NCBI GenBank assembly: GCA_946478915.1
Contig: CAMLER010000400.1
Coordinates: 1-5,279, forward strand
DNA length: 5,279 nucleotides
Direction of reading: 5' to 3'
DNA from: an uncultured Chryseolinea sp.
GTDB taxonomy: Bacteria > Bacteroidota > Bacteroidia > Cytophagales > Cyclobacteriaceae
Below are positions 1 through 5,279 of the stretch, piece by piece; the stretch's first letter is position 1; every line of letters starts with the position of its first letter. Made by a program: the position numbers and the translations under genes. The notes under the pieces were generated by a model that was not told the origin of the DNA, made no database searches, and was given only the letters and a program-made list of their open reading frames with translations.

Positions 1-74
1 ACGTATCCGACACCAGGCAATGAAAAGATTACAAAACAAAAAGCAATTGAAAATCTGTTTCTTTTCCGCGTCAT
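1..74 (-). CDS. 5' end of a divergent gene for an exported protein (partial)
   Basis: Reading the minus strand from the ATG at 74-72 gives 24 complete codons before the left edge. The peptide begins MTRKRNR and continues with a hydrophobic run (FSIAFCFVIFSLPG), the n-region plus h-region layout of a signal peptide or N-terminal membrane anchor. An in-frame TAA lies 15 bases upstream of the ATG (plus positions 87-89), so no earlier ATG in this frame is possible. The mature protein is outside the window, so its function is unknown. The gene would be transcribed divergently from the propeller-cytochrome gene, sharing the 75-355 intergenic region. No clear Shine-Dalgarno sequence is present, as is normal in Bacteroidota. 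The call rests only on peptide character, and a plus-strand reading through the same bases is also open. Confidence is therefore moderate. Confidence 0.5.
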   Translation of the reverse strand, partial: MTRKRNRFSIAFCFVIFSLPGVGY

Positions 75-184
75 GTGTGTATTGTGTTAAAAAAGCTACA
101 GCTTAAACTACCCGAACCTACCTCAATTAAACTAATTTCTGAACCAATTTAAATTTGTTTTTTGACTTTCAAATTAATACAGGG

Positions 185-245
185 GGTATAAGGTATAGGG
201 TATAGGGTATAAGGTTTGATGTCCTTATACCTTATACCTTATACC
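185..245. repeat. Inverted arrays of a 7-base unit, GGTATAA/G, able to form a long hairpin
   Basis: The left arm (185-214) is four head-to-tail heptads, GGTATAA, GGTATAG, GGTATAG and GGTATAA, plus a final GG. The right arm (223-245) is three CCTTATA units plus CC, the reverse complement of the same heptad. Positions 192-214 pair with 223-245 over 23 bases around an 8-base loop (215-222). There are only two imperfect positions, G198 and G205, and both face T, so they become G-U wobbles in plus-strand RNA. The array sits between the divergent left-edge gene and the propeller-cytochrome gene. It could be a transcribed leader hairpin, a bidirectional terminator, a protein-binding array or a dispersed intergenic repeat. 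No T-tract follows the right arm directly, which weakens the terminator reading. The structure is certain from the sequence; the role is unknown. Confidence 0.9.
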
Positions 246-338
246 TCTTATTATTACAAACCTATAGCAGATGACAAATTAAGGTGAGTCAATAAACTGA
301 CGGGCTGTAAAAGCAAGGATTTCGTTCTGCTCATTACT

Positions 339-346
339 TATATTTG
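339..346 (+). promoter_or_regulatory. Candidate -7 promoter element (TATATTTG)
   Basis: The eight bases match the Bacteroidota primary-sigma -7 consensus TAnnTTTG exactly. I find no TTG -33 element at the usual 17-23 base spacing, so support is partial. Transcription would begin only a few bases before the ATG at 356, giving an almost leaderless mRNA. A second exact match, TAAATTTG at 150-157, lies upstream of the heptad arrays and also lacks a -33 box. If that one is used, the arrays would be in the 5' leader. Chance matches are expected in this AT-rich stretch. Confidence 0.3.
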
Positions 347-355
347 TATCACCTG

Positions 356-2608
356 ATGCAAATCCGATCATTTACGAACGTACAAATTGTTTTGCCGATC
401 ATGCTTGCCGTGACAATGATATCCTGCAACCATGATACGAAGAATGGAGACGGATATGCTTTTACCAGCGCCCATGTGGTAAGCCAAAGTCCTATTATAA
501 AGCCACAAACCCCTGAGGAATCTTTACAATCTTTTCGCCTGCCCAAAGGTTTGCGGATGGAACTCGTTGCCAGCGAGCCCATGATAACAGAGCCAGTAGC
601 CATAGCGTGGGATGGCAACGGTCGCATGTATGTTGCCCAGATGGATTCTTATATGCAAACCGTTGACGCAAAAGGACAGTATGAGCCGACGAGTAAGATC
701 ATGCTTCTTGAAGATACTGACAACGACGGGAGGATGGATAAGGGTAGCGTTTTTATTGACGGCCTTACAGCGCCGCGGATGATCTTAACCGTGGGACGTG
801 AGCTGTTTGTCAATGAGACCAATACTTACAGCATATATGCTTATGAGGACACAAATGGCGATGGTCGCGCCGACAAAAAAAGGGCCGTTTATCACAACCC
901 GAACCCTGCTTATGGAAATATTGAACATCAACGCAGCGGGTTGGATTGGAATATTGACAACTGGATCTACGTCACCACTGACCCGGTTCGTTTTAAATAT
1001 CGTCAGAGCCATTTGATTGTTGACACGCTGGTGAGCGGTTCCAATGGTCAGTGGGGTCTTACACACGACGACTATGGTCGTCTTTATTTCAGCAGAGCTG
1101 CTTCGGGAATGGCCGCAACTGGCTTTCAAATTAACCCGGCTTACGGTCAACTGGACCTGGAAGACGCGTGGGATGAAAAATTTCGGGAGATCTGGCCCAC
1201 TATCAAAACGCCGGACGTAAACGGTGGGCCGCAAACGCTCCGCGAGGATAGCACCATGTTTGGCTTTACATCGGTAACGGGTCAATCTGTTTTTAGAGGT
1301 GATCGTCTTCCAGAAAATTTCAAAGGCAACTACTTCGTAGCGGAACCGGTGGGCAGATTCATTCGAAGAGCAATTCTGTCGGATGATGATGGAATAATTT
1401 CATTAAAAAATGCTTACACGCAAGACGAATTTCTCACATCAACCGATATGAATTTCAGGCCGGTCAATACCTACACAGGTCCTGATGGCTGTCTATATAT
1501 TGTTGATATGTACAGGGGAATTATCCAAGAGTCAACGTGGGCACAGCCTGGGAGTTTCTTGTATGATCAAATTATTAGCAAAGGACTGGATAAGAATATC
1601 AGGCGTGGCCGCATCTATCGCTTGGTTTATGACGGCATGCAGCGCGGCGAGAAGCCCGCTTTACTAGATGCTTCCTTGAATCAACTTATTTCTTACCTCA
1701 GCCACCCAAATGGATGGTGGCGCGACAATGCACAGCGAGAGCTTGTCATTCGGGGAGATCAATCCATCATCCCCACCTTGAAAGAGAAGGCGGCATCAAA
1801 CAATACACTCGAAAGATTACACGCATTGTGGACTCTTGAAGGTTTGGATGCGCTGGACAAAGAGATCATTATTGACGCACTCGATGCGCGCGATGTGCAA
1901 GTGCTCAAGGCAGCTGTTCGACTTAGCGAGCCGCTGATAAATGCATCAGATAAAGAGGTGCTTGAAAAATTGGAAAAACTCAGCCGTCATAGCAGTCGCG
2001 ACGTACGCAGTCAGGTGCTACTTTCTCTGGGAGGGTCGGAAGCAGGAGATCAAAAAGAGATTGCGCAAAAAATTCTTGCCGATTCGCCAGATGATCCGTT
2101 GTTCAACGGTATCCAAGCCAGTCTACTTCAAACCGAAAACGACAAAAAATACGGATACAAGCTATCGTCACTGGAACCGAATGTGCGCAAATCCATTATT
2201 GAAGGTGCCGGCATTTTCCGGTCGATGTGTGCTTCCTGTCATGGACCTGAAGGAAGGGGTCTTGCAACCGGAATCGCTCCCCCGTTGATCAGCAAGTTCA
2301 AGTTGATCGAATACAAAGACGAAGTTATCAAAATTATGTTGCACGGATTAAAGGGCCCTGTAGATGGTCAGGCTTATAACGAGCACATGGTTGCGATGGG
2401 TGCCAACTCCGATGAATGGATAGCCTCCGTACTCAGCTATGTCCGATATGATTTGTGTATGCGTAGTTTCCCAAAAATGGGCCAAGGATATATTAATTGG
2501 GTAATCGTTACACCCGACCAGGTGAAAAATGTGCGTGAACATAACCGCAACAGGAAGGTTCCGTGGACTTGGGACGAATTACGTGAGGCACGAAAGCGTG
2601 CGGAGTAG
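356..2608 (+). CDS. Lipoprotein beta-propeller dehydrogenase with HEAT-like repeats and C-terminal cytochrome c
   Basis: This encodes 750 residues, numbered here from the ATG at 356. A TTG at 344 is in frame but overlaps a -7-like element and would add only four residues before the signal peptide. The N-terminus is a lipoprotein signal with a lipobox-like MISC, so Cys24 would be lipidated. Residues about 58-426 resemble the propeller of 'membrane-bound dehydrogenase'/PVC-type heme-binding proteins (related to glucose/sorbosone dehydrogenases). Signature stretches are EHQRSGLDWNIDNWIYV, QWGLTHDDYGRLYFSRA and GPDGCLYIVDMYRG. Two DxDxDG-like loops (D120-D128 and D165-D173) may bind calcium. Residues about 436-590 are helical and HEAT-like, opening with HPNGWWRDNAQRELVIRG. 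A class I cytochrome c domain follows (about 614-700), with heme motif C625-A-S-C628-H629 and Met678 or Met681 as likely sixth ligand. The tail ends in PWTWDEL, as in relatives. Expected role (inference): extracytoplasmic oxidation of a sugar or polyol with electrons passed to the fused heme. Substrate and cofactor are unknown. Only 29 bases separate it from the next gene, suggesting one operon. Confidence 0.9.
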   Translation: MQIRSFTNVQIVLPIMLAVTMISCNHDTKNGDGYAFTSAHVVSQSPIIKPQTPEESLQSFRLPKGLRMELVASEPMITEPVAIAWDGNGRMYVAQMDSYMQTVDAKGQYEPTSKIMLLEDTDNDGRMDKGSVFIDGLTAPRMILTVGRELFVNETNTYSIYAYEDTNGDGRADKKRAVYHNPNPAYGNIEHQRSGLDWNIDNWIYVTTDPVRFKYRQSHLIVDTLVSGSNGQWGLTHDDYGRLYFSRAASGMAATGFQINPAYGQLDLEDAWDEKFREIWPTIKTPDVNGGPQTLREDSTMFGFTSVTGQSVFRGDRLPENFKGNYFVAEPVGRFIRRAILSDDDGIISLKNAYTQDEFLTSTDMNFRPVNTYTGPDGCLYIVDMYRGIIQESTWAQPGSFLYDQIISKGLDKNIRRGRIYRLVYDGMQRGEKPALLDASLNQLISYLSHPNGWWRDNAQRELVIRGDQSIIPTLKEKAASNNTLERLHALWTLEGLDALDKEIIIDALDARDVQVLKAAVRLSEPLINASDKEVLEKLEKLSRHSSRDVRSQVLLSLGGSEAGDQKEIAQKILADSPDDPLFNGIQASLLQTENDKKYGYKLSSLEPNVRKSIIEGAGIFRSMCASCHGPEGRGLATGIAPPLISKFKLIEYKDEVIKIMLHGLKGPVDGQAYNEHMVAMGANSDEWIASVLSYVRYDLCMRSFPKMGQGYINWVIVTPDQVKNVREHNRNRKVPWTWDELREARKRAE

Positions 2609-2637
2609 AGTAGTTAAATTCAAACAATAATTGATTT

Positions 2638-3570
2638 ATGAATCGCAGGTCCTTTGTTAAGAAATCTTGCCTGGCTGTATCTTCGCTTGCGGCTGTTCCA
2701 TATGTGTCAGTTGCAAATATTCAAAGTCCGAATGTACGGCTTGGCGGACCATTATTTGAAAACATCGATGGTCCCGACGCGTGGATTGCTGCGTTAAAAA
2801 ATTTAGGGTATCGCGCAGCTTATTGCCCGGTCAAACCAGGCGCCAGCTCAGATCTAATTACCGCATATAGTGCAGCAGCCAGGAAGGCAGATATCGTTAT
2901 TGCAGAGGTGGGCGCTTGGAGCAATCCATTGAGCACTGATCCTACAGTTGCGCAACAGGCGCTTAAGAAATGTGTCGACTCACTCTCACTGGCGGAGAGA
3001 ATCGGGGCTAATTGTTGTGTAAACATCAGTGGTTCAAAGAATCCCCAACATTGGGCAGGACCGCATAAAGAAAATTTTTCAGAAACCACTTTTGAACAGA
3101 TCGTCGACGTTACGCGCAAGATCATTGCAGAGGTGAAACCAACCCGGACCTATTTTACTCTCGAATTCATGCCCTGGATTTTTCCCGACTCCGCCGATTC
3201 TTACTTACGCATAATCAAAGCCGTTGATCACAAACAATTCGCCGTTCATATGGATCCGGTTAATATTGTAAACAGTCCCAGAGCATATTACTCAAATTCA
3301 GATGTAATCAAGGAGTGCTTTGCAAAACTTGGGAAGTATATCAGAAGTTGCCATGGGAAAGATATTATCCTTAAAGAGGATTCTTATTCAACGCAACTGG
3401 AAGAGTGTCGCCCTGGTTTGGGTCAGCTGGATTATCGCGCTTATCTAACGGAACTCAGCAAACTAAAAGACATTCCTTTGATGCTTGAACATTTGCCTTC
3501 GGCGATTGAATATGAGAAGGCAGCTGCCTTCGTTCGATCCGTCGGGAAGTCGATCGGTATAGTAGTATAG
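2638..3570 (+). CDS. Tat-exported sugar phosphate isomerase/epimerase-family TIM-barrel protein
   Basis: This encodes 310 residues from the ATG at 2638, with no other plausible start. The N-terminus NRRSFVKK followed by a hydrophobic stretch is a twin-arginine signal; cleavage after Ala26 (VSVA) is possible. The rest fits the xylose isomerase-like TIM barrel (AP endonuclease 2 superfamily). Candidate metal and active-site residues sit in typical places: Glu90 (IAEVGAW), Glu176 (TLEFMP), Asp206 (HMDPVN), His239 with Lys241-Asp242 (CHGKDI), Asp265 (GLGQLDY) and Glu284-His285 (MLEHL). The family performs metal-assisted isomerisation, epimerisation or lyase chemistry on sugars. Tat export implies it folds, probably with its metal, before crossing the membrane, and that it works on a periplasmic, probably non-phosphorylated substrate despite the family name. 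It follows the propeller-cytochrome gene by 29 bases with no terminator between, so co-transcription is likely. Acting on that enzyme's product, for example a keto-sugar or keto-glycoside, is an inference. The exact reaction is not readable. Confidence 0.88.
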   Translation: MNRRSFVKKSCLAVSSLAAVPYVSVANIQSPNVRLGGPLFENIDGPDAWIAALKNLGYRAAYCPVKPGASSDLITAYSAAARKADIVIAEVGAWSNPLSTDPTVAQQALKKCVDSLSLAERIGANCCVNISGSKNPQHWAGPHKENFSETTFEQIVDVTRKIIAEVKPTRTYFTLEFMPWIFPDSADSYLRIIKAVDHKQFAVHMDPVNIVNSPRAYYSNSDVIKECFAKLGKYIRSCHGKDIILKEDSYSTQLEECRPGLGQLDYRAYLTELSKLKDIPLMLEHLPSAIEYEKAAAFVRSVGKSIGIVV

Positions 3571-3597
3571 TCGGACGGATATACTATAGCTATACCG
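3555..3597 (+). terminator. Hairpin spanning the isomerase-family stop codon (possible terminator)
   Basis: CGGTATAG (3555-3562) pairs with CTATACCG (3590-3597), and TAGTATA (3563-3569) pairs with TATACTA (3580-3586). This leaves a 3-base bulge (3587-3589) and a 10-base loop (3570-3579). The left arm covers the last four sense codons and the first two bases of the TAG stop (3568-3570). Its position at the end of the two-gene unit suits a transcription terminator or mRNA 3' end stabiliser. There is no real T-tract, only TTAAAA after the stem, so classic intrinsic termination is uncertain. The outer stem contains GGTATAG, the same word as in the array at 185-245. Confidence 0.45.
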
Positions 3598-4023
3598 TTA
3601 AAACGTATTAAAGTGACGGGCAGCTCTGTATTATCATTTGGTAATTTCCATTTATAAATATTCTGCAGTCTGTGAAGAATCGGCAGAGAATCTTCATCCA
3701 GCTCAGGCCCTCAGCGTGAATTTCCGCTGTGTACTTTTTTACCGCTACGTAAGCTTAGGCAAAATATACACTGACGGCGCTGAGAATTTGTTGTCGTCCA
3801 AATAGATTTGTTGAGCACTTTATCGCGTGATAGTACATGACAGATCTATAATTTCAGTCCAATACCTTATGAATCTGTTTTTTCAAAAGAGATTAATATA
3901 TATTACTCATTCTTTCATCCGATGGGTACTCAATTAACGGCGTAAGAATGTGTGCATGTGTACGATGATTGCGTTGGGTCACGATTGAGAAAAACTTGTA
4001 ACTAAACTAGATAGATTATAACT
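3571..4023. other. Gene-free intergenic region between the isomerase-family gene and the second propeller gene
   Basis: I find no convincing coding sequence on either strand in these 453 bases. They hold the right half of the stop-codon hairpin (to 3597), a weak hairpin with a T-run (3712-3740), and one isolated TAGATTTG (3803-3810) that matches the Bacteroidota -7 consensus but lacks a -33 box. The bases just before the ATG at 4024 are AT-rich with no Shine-Dalgarno sequence. The promoter of the downstream gene presumably lies here, but I cannot place it. No tRNA, rRNA or riboswitch pattern is recognised. Confidence 0.6.
3712..3740 (+). terminator. Weak candidate intrinsic terminator
   Basis: CAGCG (3712-3716) can pair with CGCTG (3725-3729) around an 8-base loop. 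Six T residues (3735-3740) follow after a 5-base spacer. The stem is short and the spacer is longer than in strong terminators. It lies about 140 bases after the isomerase-family stop, where it could end read-through from the upstream operon. Confidence 0.25.
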
Positions 4024-5279
4024 ATGATCAGGAAGTCATTCCAAAAACAAGCATTTATTATTCTTTCTGTCACTTTCCTGATAGCAACGTCTTGCAAGCA
4101 AGACGCTGGAACTGGAGCCGACCAACTATCGCCAAAGGCCAAGCTGGACAAGTTAAAGTTGCTGAAGGGTTTTCGCGCGGAACATCTCTACAGCCCTTCG
4201 GCGAATGAGCAAGGGTCATGGGTATCGATGACATTTGATAATAAAGGGAGATTGATCACATCAGATCAATATGGAGCCCTGTACCGATTGGAGCTGTCAC
4301 CCATTGGAAGTAACGCTGCTCCAAAAATCGAGAAGCTGATTGTTGGTAGCGATGAATCAATACAGCGCGATACAACAACTTTGAAAATTGGAATGGGCTA
4401 TGCGCAAGGGCTGCTTTATGCGTTCAATAGCCTATACGTTATGGTCAATCATAATAGTAACAAGGACTTTGATAAAAACACTGGTTTGTACAGACTGCAG
4501 GATACCGATGGTGACGATCAGTTTGACAAGATAACGTTGCTAAAGTCTATGAAGGGGGAGCCAGGGGAACACGGTCCGCATAGTATCGTACTTTCACCAG
4601 ATAAGAAATCCATTTACATCGCAGCCGGCAATCATACAGACTTGCCTGAAATGGATTCATACCGCCTTCCTCCCGTATGGAAAGATGACAACCTCTTTCC
4701 TCAAATAAAAGATCCACGGGGACACGCAAACAATCGCGGTGCTCCCGGTGGGTGGATTGCACATATTGATTCCCTCGGCCAGCATTGGGAATTGGTCAGC
4801 GCTGGATATCGCAACCAATTCGATATCGCTTTTAACGAATCCGGAGATCTGTTTACCTATGACTCAGATATGGAATGGGATTTTGGTATGCCCTGGTATC
4901 GTCCCACCCGCGTTTGCCATGTCGTTAGTGGAAGTGAATATGGCTGGCGCACGGGGAACGGAAAATGGTCGCCGGCGTATCCTGACAATCTTCCACCTGT
5001 GTTAAATATTGGACAAGGTTCTCCAACAAACTTGATCTATGGAACAACAGCAAGCTTTCCAGAGAAATATCGCAAGTCATTATTTGCATTCGATTGGAGC
5101 TTTGGCATTATATACGCGATACAACTCACCCCAAAGGGCGCATCGTATGAAGCGAAGGCAGAGGAATTTATCTCCGGTTCACCACTTCCTCTAACCGATG
5201 GCGTAATCGGTCCCGATGGTGCGTTATATTTTCTTACTGGTGGACGGAGGTTAGAGTCTGACTTGTACCGCGTGTTCTA
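4024..5279 (+). CDS. Lipoprotein beta-propeller dehydrogenase-like protein, 3' end outside the window
   Basis: An open frame starts at the ATG at 4024 and reaches the right edge without a stop (418 codons plus two bases). An in-frame TAG at 4012-4014 rules out a longer start. The N-terminus is a lipoprotein signal (hydrophobic FIILSVTFLIATSC, Cys24 lipidated), followed by a short polar linker. Residues about 45-418 read as the beta-propeller of the PVC-type heme-binding/membrane-bound dehydrogenase group. Signature segments are GEHGPHSIVLSPD (181-193), AGNHTDLPE (201-209), DPRGHANNRGAPGGW (230-244), FTYDSDMEWDFGMPWYRPTR (277-296), GSEYGWRTGNGKW (303-315) and TDGVIGPDGALYFLTGGR (391-408). An Asp-rich loop (D160, D162, D164, D165, D168) resembles an EF-hand loop, with Asp at the usual Gly position. 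No CxxCH occurs in the visible part. Relatives usually continue into HEAT-like repeats and a cytochrome c domain, so one is expected beyond the edge (inference). It is a distant relative, not a recent duplicate, of the 356-2608 product. Likely role: periplasmic or outer-membrane oxidation of a carbohydrate, substrate unknown. Confidence 0.88.
   Translation, partial: MIRKSFQKQAFIILSVTFLIATSCKQDAGTGADQLSPKAKLDKLKLLKGFRAEHLYSPSANEQGSWVSMTFDNKGRLITSDQYGALYRLELSPIGSNAAPKIEKLIVGSDESIQRDTTTLKIGMGYAQGLLYAFNSLYVMVNHNSNKDFDKNTGLYRLQDTDGDDQFDKITLLKSMKGEPGEHGPHSIVLSPDKKSIYIAAGNHTDLPEMDSYRLPPVWKDDNLFPQIKDPRGHANNRGAPGGWIAHIDSLGQHWELVSAGYRNQFDIAFNESGDLFTYDSDMEWDFGMPWYRPTRVCHVVSGSEYGWRTGNGKWSPAYPDNLPPVLNIGQGSPTNLIYGTTASFPEKYRKSLFAFDWSFGIIYAIQLTPKGASYEAKAEEFISGSPLPLTDGVIGPDGALYFLTGGRRLESDLYRVF

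Noticed and set aside
1..90. Plus-strand frame open from the left edge to a TAA at 88-90, possibly the 3' end of an upstream gene.
   Set aside because: The 29-residue peptide shows no recognisable character, and the minus strand over the same bases gives a much better signal-peptide start. It cannot be excluded without sequence to the left.
185..245. CRISPR array.
   Set aside because: The units are 7 bases, directly adjacent without spacers, and inverted in the second half. No cas genes are present.
785..1285. A 166-codon minus-strand open frame inside the propeller domain.
   Set aside because: It lies wholly within a strongly supported coding region, its peptide has no family resemblance, and it is best explained as a shadow of the plus-strand gene. 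The same applies to the shorter frames at 349-627, 798-1016, 1941-2288, 2820-3125 and 4547-5005.
3674..3695. Imperfect hairpin GAAGAATC/GAATCTTC with a 6-base loop in the second intergenic region.
   Set aside because: It has only eight pairs with one mismatch, no T-tract and no related copy, so it is within chance expectation.
3803..3810. TAGATTTG as promoter of the second propeller gene.
   Set aside because: No TTG at the proper upstream distance, and it is more than 200 bases from the start codon. It is recorded only in the intergenic description.
3862..3870. Single ATACCTTAT resembling one unit of the 185-245 array.
   Set aside because: One isolated 9-base match in AT-rich DNA, with no neighbouring units or inverted partner, is not evidence of a repeat copy.

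Overview
The window looks like chromosomal DNA from a free-living member of the Bacteroidota, possibly a soil or freshwater Cytophagales relative. The basis is moderate GC, no Shine-Dalgarno sequences before any start, TAnnTTTG-type promoter words, lipoprotein and Tat export signals, and protein types common in that phylum and in Planctomycetes. The taxon is inferred from style, not from a marker gene.

Layout: positions 1-74 appear to hold the first 24 codons of a minus-strand gene that starts with a signal peptide and leaves the window on the left. Positions 75-355 are a divergent intergenic region. It contains a striking array of 7-base GGTATAA/G units facing an inverted array of the same unit (185-245), which can fold into a long hairpin. 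Positions 356-2608 encode a 750-residue lipoprotein with a dehydrogenase-type beta-propeller, a helical HEAT-like region and a C-terminal cytochrome c domain. Only 29 bases later, 2638-3570 encodes a Tat-exported TIM-barrel protein of the sugar phosphate isomerase/epimerase (xylose isomerase-like) superfamily. A hairpin lies across its stop codon. A gene-free stretch of about 450 bases follows (3571-4023). From 4024 to the right edge runs a second lipoprotein with a dehydrogenase-type beta-propeller; its 418 visible codons have no stop, so the gene is cut by the window.

Working model (inference): all the readable plus-strand proteins act outside the cytoplasm. The two propeller lipoproteins would oxidise a sugar, glycoside or polyol and pass electrons to a c-type cytochrome, fused in the first and possibly fused downstream in the second. 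The exported TIM-barrel enzyme would isomerise, epimerise or cleave the oxidised product. The substrate cannot be read from the sequence. The protein families are known ones. The less ordinary items are the heptad inverted arrays, the hairpin across the stop codon that reuses the same word, and the exported isomerase between two propeller dehydrogenases.
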